Assembly (NCBI GenBank): GCA_947500775.1
Contig: CANMTD010000002.1
Coordinates: 930,001 to 994,000, forward strand
From: an uncultured Paracoccaceae bacterium
GTDB lineage: Bacteria > Pseudomonadota > Alphaproteobacteria > Rhodobacterales > Rhodobacteraceae
DNA length: 64,000 nt
Direction of reading: 5' to 3'
Below the pieces are notes generated by a model, which did no database searches, had not been told where the DNA came from, and saw only the letters and a list, made by a program, of their open reading frames with translations. Made by a program: the position numbers and the translations under genes. Position 1 is the first letter of the stretch, and each line of letters opens with the position of its first letter. Shown in pieces: positions 33,506 through 41,842 of the stretch.

Positions 33506-34321
33506 ATGTTGGACCAGAGTCAGCCCCAAGCCACGATCACGCACGACAGCAAAAGAAACGCCGCACCGATCATGCAGATCAGCGATCTGAATCTTTGGTA
33601 TGGCCAAAAACAGGCGCTGTATGATGTGAACTTTGATCTGTACCCTTCTGAAATTCTGGCGTTTATCGGCCCGTCAGGCTGTGGGAAATCGACCACCCTG
33701 AAATGCCTGAACCGGATGCACGACGAAACCCCCGGGGTCCGGACGACCGGGCAGATCACGATGGACGGGCACGATATTCATGCCAATGACATCGACCCGC
33801 CCCTGCACCGCAAACGTTTCGGCTGGGTCGCGCAGAAACCCAATCCCTTTACCAGTTCGATCTACGACAACGTGGCTTACGGCGCGCGCCTGCACGGGTT
33901 GGTGCGGGGCCGGGAAGAGCTGGACACTCTGGTGCAGGACTGCCTGCACCGCGCCCACCTGTGGGACGAGGTCAAGGATGATCTGCACAGCAAATCGGGC
34001 ACCGACCTGTCAGGCGGCCAACAGCAACGCCTGTGCATCGCCCGCGCCTTGGCCCCCCGCCCCGAGGTTCTGCTGATGGACGAACCGACCGGATCGATCG
34101 ACCCGATCGCTACCGCCCGTGTCGAGCAGTTGATGCTGGATTTGCGCACCGATCATTCGATCGTCGTTGTGACCCATTCGATGATGGAGGCGAAACGTAT
34201 CGCCGACCGGGTGGCCTATTTCCATCTGGGGCGGCTGCTGGAGGTCGGATCAACCCAGCAGATATTTGAAAACCCGTCGTCTGATCGGGCCCGGCAGTTC
34301 ATTCATGGGGAATTCGGGTGA
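33506..34321 (+). CDS. PstB-like phosphate ABC transporter ATPase, orphan
   Basis: A 271-residue ATPase most like PstB. Walker A is GPSGCGKSTTLKCLNRMHDE, the PstB-type Q-loop is WVAQKPNPFTSSIYDNVAYG, the signature is LSGGQQQRLCIARALA, Walker B is VLLMDEPTGSIDP and the switch His is in VVVTHSMMEAKRIAD. Normal PstB reads CSALDP or TSALDP after the Walker B Glu-Pro, so TGSIDP is a departure. No pstS, pstC, pstA or phoU is adjacent. ATG at 33506 has AGGAGG four bases upstream. It may serve permeases elsewhere or a different substrate. Confidence 0.8.
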   Translation: MLDQSQPQATITHDSKRNAAPIMQISDLNLWYGQKQALYDVNFDLYPSEILAFIGPSGCGKSTTLKCLNRMHDETPGVRTTGQITMDGHDIHANDIDPPLHRKRFGWVAQKPNPFTSSIYDNVAYGARLHGLVRGREELDTLVQDCLHRAHLWDEVKDDLHSKSGTDLSGGQQQRLCIARALAPRPEVLLMDEPTGSIDPIATARVEQLMLDLRTDHSIVVVTHSMMEAKRIADRVAYFHLGRLLEVGSTQQIFENPSSDRARQFIHGEFG

Positions 34322-34328
34322 TCTGTCA

Positions 34329-34345
34329 CGGGGCGGACCGCCCCG
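34329..34345 (+). terminator. Short GC hairpin after the PstB-like gene
   Basis: CGGGGC and GCCCCG flank GGACC just after the stop codon. There is no T-run downstream, so intrinsic termination is uncertain. Confidence 0.4.
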
Positions 34346-34411
34346 GTATATCACAGCAAAAGGCCGGTCACAGGATCTGTGCCGACCCTTTGAGGTCTTG
34401 CTCAGTGCGCC

Positions 34412-35842
34412 CTACAGCCCTTTGGCACGATAGCTGGACGACACCCGTTCAATCGCGATGATATAGGCCGCCGTGCGCAAATCTTTGACGTCGTCGCGTT
34501 CGTGCCAGACCTGGCTCATCTTCTGATAGGCCGTGCGCATGGTGTCATCCAGACCGGACCGGACCAGCTCCAGCTCATCGGCGCCGCGCAGGTATTTTTC
34601 CTTGAAGTCCGGCGTCATCGACCAGGCATCCCCAAGGTATTCGTCCAGCCGGCTCAGCTCATCCACCACCAGCTGATGGCGCGCCTCTTCCTGGCGGCGC
34701 TGCATCCGGCCAAAACGGATATGGCTCAGGTTCTTGACCCATTCGAAATAGGACACCGTCACACCGCCCGCGTTGGCATACATGTCGGGAATGATCACCG
34801 TGCCCTTTTCGCGCAGAATCTCATCCGCACCGGCGGTCACAGGCCCGTTCGCGGCCTCGATGATCAGCGGCGCCTTGATCCGGTTGGCGTTTTCCATATT
34901 GATCACGCCCTCAAGCGCGGCGGGGATCAGGATATCGCAGTCTTCTTCCAGAACAGCCGCCCCCGAGGCAGTATGGGTCGCGTCGGGATAGCCCGTCACC
35001 CCACCATGTTTGACGATCCACGAACGCACGGATTCGACATCGATACCGTCGGGATTGAACAACGCCCCATCCCGTTCGATGATGCCGGTAATGCGGCAGC
35101 CATCTTCGTGCTGCAGGAAGGTGGCCGCGTGATATCCCACGTTGCCAAGCCCCTGCACGATCACGCGCTTGCCGTCCAGCTTGCCCGACATACCGGCCTT
35201 GGCGACATCTTCCGGGTGGCGGAAAAACTCGCGCAGCGCATATTGCACGCCCCGGCCCGTCGCTTCGACCCGGCCCTGAATACCGCCCGCATGGGCCGGT
35301 TTTCCGGTGACACAGGCGTTGGCGTTGATATCGGTCGTGTTCATGCGGCGATACTGATCCGCGATCCAGGCCATTTCACGTTCGCCCGTGCCCATATCGG
35401 GGGCCGGGACGTTCTGGCTGGGGTGGATCAGATCGCGTTTGGCCAGTTCATAGGCGAACCGGCGCGTGATCTGTTCCATCTCATGCTCTTCGTATTGACG
35501 CGGATCGATCCGCAGCCCGCCCTTGGAACCCCCAAAGGGCGCTTCGACCAATGCGCATTTATAGGTCATCAGGGCGGCCAGCGCCTCGACCTCATCCTGA
35601 TTGACGCCCATGGCAAAGCGGATGCCGCCCTTGACCGGCTCCATATGTTCCGAATGCACCGACCGATAGCCGGTAAAGGTCTCTATCTTGCCCCTGAGGC
35701 GTACCCCGAACCGAACCGTATAAGTCGCATTGCAGACCCGGATTTTTTCTTCCAGCCCGGGCGGAAGATCCATCAACGCCACAGCGTGATTAAACATAAG
35801 GTCAACGGATTCGCGGAAACTCGGTTCGGTCTTGGTAGACAT
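34412..35842 (-). CDS. gdhA: Glutamate dehydrogenase (Glu/Leu/Phe/Val dehydrogenase family)
   Basis: Interconverts glutamate and 2-oxoglutarate plus ammonia, using NAD(P). The 476-residue protein shows MEPVKGGIRF, the catalytic-lysine region APFGGSKGGLRIDP, the DMGTGEREMAWIADQY segment and the nucleotide-binding VIVQGLGNVGYHAATFL. The mature order of domains and length match the hexameric family. ATG at 35842 has GGGAGGAG just upstream. It is a single-gene unit with its own AT-rich upstream region shared with the divergent pilus genes. NAD or NADP preference is not decided by eye. Confidence 0.93.
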   Translation of the reverse strand: MSTKTEPSFRESVDLMFNHAVALMDLPPGLEEKIRVCNATYTVRFGVRLRGKIETFTGYRSVHSEHMEPVKGGIRFAMGVNQDEVEALAALMTYKCALVEAPFGGSKGGLRIDPRQYEEHEMEQITRRFAYELAKRDLIHPSQNVPAPDMGTGEREMAWIADQYRRMNTTDINANACVTGKPAHAGGIQGRVEATGRGVQYALREFFRHPEDVAKAGMSGKLDGKRVIVQGLGNVGYHAATFLQHEDGCRITGIIERDGALFNPDGIDVESVRSWIVKHGGVTGYPDATHTASGAAVLEEDCDILIPAALEGVINMENANRIKAPLIIEAANGPVTAGADEILREKGTVIIPDMYANAGGVTVSYFEWVKNLSHIRFGRMQRRQEEARHQLVVDELSRLDEYLGDAWSMTPDFKEKYLRGADELELVRSGLDDTMRTAYQKMSQVWHERDDVKDLRTAAYIIAIERVSSSYRAKGL

Positions 35843-36173
35843 ACAATACTCCTCCCTGACGATCGACGACTCGATCTATTCTGGAGATTACGCGCTCTTT
35901 TGTCGCAGGACACCCATATTCTTTTTTAATAGATGCCGCCGGGTAATCGGGGGTCAGCAAGATTAAAATCCGCCTTTGTTTCAGTGACGGAACCAATGGT
36001 TAGCAATTGACTAATCTGATCGCTAAATTCCCCTTATAAACACTGAATTCGCCCAATTGATGCCTCAATTACATTCCAAAATCCTAAGTAATAATTTTTT
36101 GCGCGCAAAGTACGCGCTGTAGTGGTGCGCCTTGAAGGGGTTCGGGGGCGGCGCCAGAAAAAGGGTAAACGAA
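35843..36173. other. AT-rich divergent control region between gdhA and pilus genes
   Basis: About 330 bp with no gene and clearly lower GC than its neighbours. It must hold promoters for both directions. A near-symmetrical TTAGCAATTGACTAA lies at about 36000-36015. I see no clear -35/-10 pair that I would assign with confidence. Confidence 0.5.
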
Positions 36174-38018
36174 ATGCTGCGGGTAATCGGTCTTCGGACA
36201 TGCGTCCGGTCGTGTGAAAAACAGATTAATACTATTGCGGCGCGTGTGAAGCGGTTCAAGGATGATGAATCCGGCGCGTTGATCATATTCGGACTTCTCC
36301 TGCTGCTGATGATGCTGATGGCCGCCGGGATGGCGGTCGATCTGATGCGGACCGAAACAACCCGGACGCAGGTTCAGAACACGCTGGACCGCGCCATTCT
36401 GGCCGCAGCCGACCTGAGCCAGACCGCAGACCCCAAAACCGTGGTGATCGACTATTTCGAAAAAGCGGGCCTGTCGAACTATCTGGAAGAAGACACCATC
36501 GATGTCGTCTTCTCCAAGCCCGCCGACAAGATCACCTTTCGCAGCGTCTCCGCAAACGCTGGCGCGGATGTTGACACGTTCTTCATGAAAATGATCGGGA
36601 TCGATTCACTGCCCGCCGCCGCCGTCGGCAGCGCCCAGGAAGGTATCACCGACGTCGAGATTTCGCTGGTTGTGGACGTATCCGGGTCGATGGGCAACGG
36701 CACCACCGACGCCGATGGCAACCATACGTCAAAGATCGCATTGCTGCGCGAAGCGGCCAAGGATTTTTCATACTTCATGCAATGCAATCCCGGCGCCGAA
36801 CGCGGCTCTGGTGCGGCCTGTACTGTCGAAGATGGTGCGGTGTCGATTTCGCTGGTTCCCTATTCCGAACAGGTGGTCGCAGGCGAGTTGCTGTTGGATA
36901 AAATCGACGATCCCGTGTTGACGCCCTACACCGTGACCGACGAACACACCTATTCCCACTGCGTCACCTTTGACGATGACGATTTCCGGTCGATCAACCT
37001 GCAGCATTCCGAAGACCCCGCAAACCCGACCGACATAACCGTGGAACGCACCGGTCACTTTGACCCCTGGACCACAAACCGGACCGATGCCCGCGACAGC
37101 AGCCGGACCTGCCGGACTGGTGACAGCGAAAAATGGCGTGAGATCAAGCCGTTCATCAAAGATCACACCAAATTGGCGACGATGATCGACGCCCTGCGCA
37201 GCGGCGGGAACACATCCATCGATCTGGGGATGAAATGGGGTGTCGCGCTGTTGAATCCCGAAATGAATGAACTTATCCGGAACTTGACGATCACGCCCAA
37301 CCCCGACGATGCTGACCAGCCATATGTTGACCCCCTGTTCGTTGACCGCCCCTATCGGTTTACCCAGCAGAACGCCACCAAAGTGGTTGTCATGATGACC
37401 GACGGTAAAAACACGACACAGCACCAGTTGAAAGAGCCATACCGTCGCGGAACCTCGGAAATCTGGCTGAAAAACGGTGATGAAAACGTCATCTCGGTCA
37501 AAAACAACGAAACCGGCCGCTTCTACTATCTCAGCGACGGCCAATGGCATGACGAAGCCGAAGGCGTGAAAATCGAGATCCCGACCTATCGTCAGGAATG
37601 CTATTCGTCCTGGTGGTACGGTCGCCGGTGTTATCAGGTGCAGGACGGTGTCGAAATTCAGGACGGCCCCGGCGCCACGCCCATGGCCTATCCCGCGGTT
37701 TGGAAACGGTTCACGACCGATTGGTACGAAGGCTTTCACTGGCTGGAAGACCCGGTGGACTATAACAACAACACGGCCAAGAACGCGCGTCTTGAAGACA
37801 TCTGCAACGAGGCCAAGAAAGTCCGCGGCGTCGAAGGCAACAACAATATCATCATGACCTACACGATCGGGTTCGAGGTGGGCACCAATTCCGACGAGGA
37901 AATCCAGCTCAAGAAATGCGCCACCGATGGCAACTACTTCAAAGCCAATGGTGAAAACCTGGTCGAAACGTTCAAGGAAATCGCAACCTCGATCAACAAG
38001 CTGAGGTTGACCCAATGA
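36174..38018 (+). CDS. TadG-like pilus/secretion protein with von Willebrand A domain
   Basis: A 614-residue protein. Near residue 33 a TadE-like N-terminal region (DESGALIIFGLLLLLMMLMAAG) gives one membrane segment with the class of Glu-containing start typical of Tad pseudopilins. A von Willebrand factor A domain follows with the metal site DVSGSMG at about residue 172 and later VVVMMTDGKN. The rest is likely extracytoplasmic, with cysteines that could form disulfides. ATG at 36174 has AAGGG eight bases before it; a TTG 14 codons upstream is less likely. The next gene overlaps by 4 nt. Expected role: Flp/Tad pilus assembly or surface attachment. Confidence 0.8.
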   Translation: MLRVIGLRTCVRSCEKQINTIAARVKRFKDDESGALIIFGLLLLLMMLMAAGMAVDLMRTETTRTQVQNTLDRAILAAADLSQTADPKTVVIDYFEKAGLSNYLEEDTIDVVFSKPADKITFRSVSANAGADVDTFFMKMIGIDSLPAAAVGSAQEGITDVEISLVVDVSGSMGNGTTDADGNHTSKIALLREAAKDFSYFMQCNPGAERGSGAACTVEDGAVSISLVPYSEQVVAGELLLDKIDDPVLTPYTVTDEHTYSHCVTFDDDDFRSINLQHSEDPANPTDITVERTGHFDPWTTNRTDARDSSRTCRTGDSEKWREIKPFIKDHTKLATMIDALRSGGNTSIDLGMKWGVALLNPEMNELIRNLTITPNPDDADQPYVDPLFVDRPYRFTQQNATKVVVMMTDGKNTTQHQLKEPYRRGTSEIWLKNGDENVISVKNNETGRFYYLSDGQWHDEAEGVKIEIPTYRQECYSSWWYGRRCYQVQDGVEIQDGPGATPMAYPAVWKRFTTDWYEGFHWLEDPVDYNNNTAKNARLEDICNEAKKVRGVEGNNNIIMTYTIGFEVGTNSDEEIQLKKCATDGNYFKANGENLVETFKEIATSINKLRLTQ

Positions 38019-38572
38019 TCGATTGGATCGGACGCTTCGGCCGGCGCCTCAGGGCGTTTCGGCGCGGCGAGCGGGGAACCGCGTCGGTCGAGTTCGTCAT
38101 CATCTTTCCGGTGTTGATGACGGTGTTCCTGTCCAGTTTTGAACTGGCTGTCCTCATGGTGCGCGATGTCATGCTGGAACGGGCGGTTGACCTGACGGTG
38201 CGCGACCTGCGTCTTGGCCGCTGGACCAATGAGGACCCGGCGGTGTTGAACCAGACACTAAAGGACGAAATCTGCGATCGCGCCGTCGGCCTTGAAAACT
38301 GCAATGACTCTTTGTTGCTGGAACTGGTCGCCGTCCCGAAACCCAACTGGCCCTTGCCGGATCCGTCTGCAGGCTGCGTTGACCGGGTCAACAACGTATC
38401 GCCTGTTGTCACCTTTCAGGACGGGCCTGAAAACGAAATGATGATCGTGCGTGCCTGCGCGGTCGTGGACACGTTCTTTCCATCGACGGAATTTGCCCTG
38501 ATGCTGCAACAGCAGGCAGGCGACGGATATGCGCTGGTTGTGACGACCGGTTACGTCAACGAGCCGCGGTAA
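38015..38572 (+). CDS. TadE-family pilus assembly protein
   Basis: A 185-residue pseudopilin-like protein. The basic N-terminus (FGRRLRAFRRGERGTASVEFVIIFPVLMTVFLSSFEL) contains the TadE-type GTASVEFVIIFPVL junction and a single membrane helix; the remaining 130 residues are predicted periplasmic with several cysteines. It overlaps the VWA gene by 4 nt and precedes a second TadE-like gene by 11 bp, forming a three-gene operon. No tadA ATPase, flp pilin or rcpA secretin lies within the window, so this is a satellite locus. Confidence 0.85.
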   Translation: MIDWIGRFGRRLRAFRRGERGTASVEFVIIFPVLMTVFLSSFELAVLMVRDVMLERAVDLTVRDLRLGRWTNEDPAVLNQTLKDEICDRAVGLENCNDSLLLELVAVPKPNWPLPDPSAGCVDRVNNVSPVVTFQDGPENEMMIVRACAVVDTFFPSTEFALMLQQQAGDGYALVVTTGYVNEPR

Positions 38573-38583
38573 GGATTTACGCC

Positions 38584-39168
38584 ATGTATAAACATATTTA
38601 CAAAAAGTTTTTGGACTTTGCCCGCGATGACCGCGGCTCGGTTGTGGTCGAGGCGGTTATGGTCCTGCCGGTACTGGCCTGGTGGTTCGCCGCAAGCCTT
38701 GTGTATTTCGACGCCTTCAAGGCGCGGAATGTGAACCTGAAAGCCGCCTATACGATCAGCGATATGGTCAGCCGCGAATTGAACTCGGATGCTGCTGGAA
38801 TCGACCAAAACTATATCAATGGTCTGGCCAGTGCGTTCGAATATTTCACCTCTGGTCACGGCACAAACGCGTCGATCCGCGTGACGATGGTCTGGTGTGA
38901 AAGCGATTGTGATCAGGAAAATCGGGTCTTGAACCTAGATTGGTCCAGCGGAACCAACGGCAAAGTTGAACTGACGCAAGCTGAACTGGCCAACTATGAC
39001 GATGTCATTCCGATCATGCCGCAAAACGACCGTGTGGTGTTGGTTGAAACCTTCATCGATTATGATCCGGCCTTCAATGTCGGCCTGACGTCGAAGAACT
39101 TCGACAACCTGATCGTCACCCGCCTGCGGTTTGCGCCGCGGCTGGATTGGGACTACGGAACCGGTTAA
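38584..39168 (+). CDS. TadE/TadF-like pilus protein
   Basis: A 194-residue protein with a TadE-type start (DRGSVVVEAVMVLPVLAWWFAASLVYFDAF) and a periplasmic domain with two cysteines in VWCESDCDQ that could form a disulfide. It is third in the pilus operon. The last 4 nt overlap the 3' end of a convergent gene. The first membrane segment and the E-x5-P pattern (VEAVMVLP) agree with pseudopilin processing or insertion. Confidence 0.85.
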   Translation: MYKHIYKKFLDFARDDRGSVVVEAVMVLPVLAWWFAASLVYFDAFKARNVNLKAAYTISDMVSRELNSDAAGIDQNYINGLASAFEYFTSGHGTNASIRVTMVWCESDCDQENRVLNLDWSSGTNGKVELTQAELANYDDVIPIMPQNDRVVLVETFIDYDPAFNVGLTSKNFDNLIVTRLRFAPRLDWDYGTG

Positions 39169-39644
39169 CGCATCACGCCTTTTTCGACCAACAGCGCGGT
39201 CAGCGTTTCAGCCATGAACTTTGATTGCCCGGCCGAGGTAACCCCACCGACCCCAACACGGCGGCCCGTCCGCCACCACAGCCCCGGCGCCCAGGCCCGG
39301 GGTTGTCGCGTTTTCAGCCGCACCATGAACCCGTTGGAGGGTTTGATGGCAAAGGGCCCCCGCTCCACCCCCACGATATTGTCGATATGGGCCAGAACCT
39401 GCCCCTGGCTGTCGAACAGCCCCTCTTCGGTCAGGACGATGCTTTGTTCGGTCGCGCGGCGCAGACGATCCGCCAGCCACAGCACGACCCCGCCGAACAC
39501 CAGCAGAAACCCCTGCCACAGGATCGATTGCGGCGGTGTCGCCAGCGCCAGATAGATCAGCCCGCCGCCCAGCGCCAGCAGGGTCGCCAACCCGAACACC
39601 CGCCGCCCCAGCGAGGCTGATACACTGGCCAATACATCCGACAT
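39165..39644 (-). CDS. Small membrane protein, unknown function
   Basis: A 159-residue protein with two adjacent hydrophobic helices (VFGLATLLALGGGLIYLALA and WQGFLLVFGGVVLWLADRL) followed by a soluble domain of about 95 residues (SIVLTEEGLFDSQGQVLAHIDNIVGVERGPFAI). The layout is that of small conserved membrane proteins of Rhodobacteraceae. ATG at 39644 has CAGGAG eight bases upstream; the frame extends upstream but has no better start. Family not recognised further. Confidence 0.7.
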   Translation of the reverse strand: MSDVLASVSASLGRRVFGLATLLALGGGLIYLALATPPQSILWQGFLLVFGGVVLWLADRLRRATEQSIVLTEEGLFDSQGQVLAHIDNIVGVERGPFAIKPSNGFMVRLKTRQPRAWAPGLWWRTGRRVGVGGVTSAGQSKFMAETLTALLVEKGVMR

Positions 39645-39826
39645 CTCAACGCTCCTGTCTGTTCGGCATTCCGTGTAGCCGCCCCGCCCGCAAAGATCGA
39701 GTGGCATTGCAGGTGCCCATGCCACATATGTTTGCCTACGCACCAAATCTGCGCGCTTTCCCGGGGTAGGTGCGCGTTGTCACAATGCCCGCCTTTGCCT
39801 AGATTTACAGGGAAAGGAGATTTGCC

Positions 39827-40738
39827 ATGTCCATCCGACCAATCTCGTCGCACTCAAAGGCGGTCCCCACATTGGAAGGGGCCGGTGTCAAACTGCACCG
39901 CGCCTTTGGGTTTCAGAACCCCGATCAGCTGGACCCGTTCCTGTTGTTCGATGATTTCCGCAATGACCACCCCGAGGATTTCCTGCGCGGGTTCCCCTGG
40001 CACCCGCATCGCGGCATCGAAACCATCACCTATGTGCTGAACGGCACCGTCGATCATGGCGACAGCCTGGGCAACGAAGGCACGCTGGGCGCGGGCGATG
40101 TGCAATGGATGACCGCCGGGTCGGGCATCCTGCATCAGGAAATGCCGAAAGGAAACGCCAAGGGGCAGATGCACGGGTTTCAGCTGTGGGCCAACCTGCC
40201 CGGCGCGATGAAAATGACCGCGCCGCGCTATCAGGATGTTTCGGGCAAGGATATCCCCGAAATCATCGACGACGACGGCACACGGGTGAAGGTCATCGTG
40301 GGATCATTCTGGGGCCAGACCGGCCCGGTCGACGGCATCGCCGCCGATCCGCAGTATCTGGATATCTTCGTGCCCGCAGGCGTGAAAAAGACCTTTCCCG
40401 TGGATACCTATCGCCGGGCCTTTGCCTATGTCTTTGACGGCGCGGGCGCCTTTGCCGATGCTTCGGCCCCGGCGGGCGTTCTGCTGGAAAAAGAGGTGAT
40501 GGGCCAAGAGGTTAACATCCGCGACCTGTCCGGAGACCGCACCCTGATCCGGTTCGGCACGGGCGATGAGGTGACGGTGCAGGCCGGACCCGATGGCATC
40601 CGATTCCTGCTGATCTCGGGCGCGCCGATTGAGGAACCGATTGCCTGGCACGGGCCGATCGTGATGAACACGCAGGCCGAGTTGAAACAGGCGATTGCGG
40701 AACTGCGCAACGGCACCTTCATCAAACCGGCCCACTAA
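39827..40738 (+). CDS. Pirin family protein
   Basis: Cupin-fold pirin of 303 residues. The metal-binding His cluster is seen in FPWHPHRGIETITYVLNGTVDHGDSLG and GILHQEMPKG, the standard His-x-His and His-x-x-Glu sites of the family. Some pirins act as quercetin dioxygenases, others as regulators or stress proteins; which applies here cannot be told. AAAGGAG lies upstream of the start. It ends with an intrinsic terminator and is a single-gene unit. Confidence 0.93.
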   Translation: MSIRPISSHSKAVPTLEGAGVKLHRAFGFQNPDQLDPFLLFDDFRNDHPEDFLRGFPWHPHRGIETITYVLNGTVDHGDSLGNEGTLGAGDVQWMTAGSGILHQEMPKGNAKGQMHGFQLWANLPGAMKMTAPRYQDVSGKDIPEIIDDDGTRVKVIVGSFWGQTGPVDGIAADPQYLDIFVPAGVKKTFPVDTYRRAFAYVFDGAGAFADASAPAGVLLEKEVMGQEVNIRDLSGDRTLIRFGTGDEVTVQAGPDGIRFLLISGAPIEEPIAWHGPIVMNTQAELKQAIAELRNGTFIKPAH

Positions 40739-40745
40739 GCCCCCC

Positions 40746-40775
40746 CCGTGGCCGTTCAGGCGGCCACGGCCTTTT
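40746..40775 (+). terminator. Intrinsic terminator of the pirin gene
   Basis: CCGTGGCCG and CGGCCACGG form a perfect 9-bp stem around a 6-nt loop, followed by CCTTTT on the plus strand. The element overlaps the last codons of the convergent TetR gene, so the two genes share these bases. Confidence 0.75.
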
Positions 40776-41343
40776 GCACCATATCGCAATAGATATTTTC
40801 GACCGTTTCGCGCGGCAGACGTCCGTCGTCGCGATACCATGTCGTGACCCCGGTCAACATGGTCAGCAGCGCCATGGTGGCCAGCCGCAGGTCGGGCACG
40901 GCAAAGACGCCCTCGGCCACGCCCGCGCGCAGGATGTCCTGTAACTTGCCCTCGTACCGGCCGCGCATGGCTTCGATCACCGCGAAATTTTCCGGCGTCA
41001 GGTTGCGCAATTCCATATTGGCGATGAACATGGTTTCCGGCCGGTCGAAATGAAACCGGATGTGGAACCGCGCAAAGGCGCTTAGCGCGGCCACGGCCCC
41101 CTGCCCCTTGGGTTCCTCTGCCCAGCCCGACAGCGCATCCTCGATATGGGTGCGCATGATGTCGAACAGCAGGCTTTGCTTGTCCGGCGTGTAATTATAC
41201 AGCGCCCCGGCCTGCACCCCGACCTCGGCCGCGATCTGGCGCATCGACACCGCGGCAAACCCGTGACGGGCAAAAAGCCGCTGGGCCACGGCCCGCACGC
41301 GGGGGCCTGTGATATCCGAATGTGAACCGGTTTTCCGTGCCAT
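40756..41343 (-). CDS. TetR/AcrR family transcriptional regulator
   Basis: DNA-binding repressor of 195 residues. The N-terminal helix-turn-helix is seen in AQRLFARHGFAAVSMRQIAAEVGVQAGALYNYTPDKQSLLFDIM. The C-terminal ligand domain begins near residue 75 with FARFHIRFHFDRPETMFIANMELRNLTPENF, which resembles regulators of acyl-CoA metabolism. No obvious target gene is next to it; the convergent pirin gene and the divergent lipoprotein gene are the neighbours. Confidence 0.92.
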   Translation of the reverse strand: MARKTGSHSDITGPRVRAVAQRLFARHGFAAVSMRQIAAEVGVQAGALYNYTPDKQSLLFDIMRTHIEDALSGWAEEPKGQGAVAALSAFARFHIRFHFDRPETMFIANMELRNLTPENFAVIEAMRGRYEGKLQDILRAGVAEGVFAVPDLRLATMALLTMLTGVTTWYRDDGRLPRETVENIYCDMVQKAVAA

Positions 41344-41464
41344 CGGCTCAGGGTAACTGAACAGACGTTCAGTTCAACCCCCGATCCGGCCCACCATGCC
41401 GCCTTGCCGCCGCCCCGCCGCTGCGGCTATGGTCGCGCCAGTTCGATCCGTTTGCCGGAGTGAT

Positions 41465-41761
41465 ATGAGACGCCTGACACACATACTGCCGCTGATCGTG
41501 CTGATCGGCTGTACCGATTTTCCCGAACTGGACGCCAGCATGGGTACGGGCGCCAAGGATTTGCCGTTCCCGACGCTGAAACCGCTGGACGGGTTGCTGG
41601 CCGATGCCGCTGACACAAAGATCAGCAACGCCACGACCGATGCGCTGGCCGCCCGCGCCGACGCCCTGCGCCGCAGGGCGGATCGGTTGCGCCGGGCGGC
41701 GGTTCTGACCCGCACCGAACGCCGCCGTCTGGAACAGGCCGCCACGCGCCATCAATCCTGA
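41465..41761 (+). CDS. Small predicted lipoprotein, unknown function
   Basis: A 98-residue protein with signal peptide and lipobox LIVLIGC, so the mature lipoprotein has about 80 residues. The C-terminal half is Ala/Arg-rich and helical (ALAARADALRRRADRLRRAA), probably a coiled coil. ATG at 41465 follows GGAG; the longer frame upstream lacks a start signal. It lies 81 bp before hom in the same direction and divergent from the TetR gene. Similar small lipoproteins are common in Rhodobacteraceae. Confidence 0.7.
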   Translation: MRRLTHILPLIVLIGCTDFPELDASMGTGAKDLPFPTLKPLDGLLADAADTKISNATTDALAARADALRRRADRLRRAAVLTRTERRRLEQAATRHQS

Positions 41762-41842
41762 CCCCGCCATCCGTTGCATGACCGCCGCCAACGCGGTAAC
41801 AGTCGCGCGTTATCACCGGCCTATCCCTTGGAGTACACGCCC

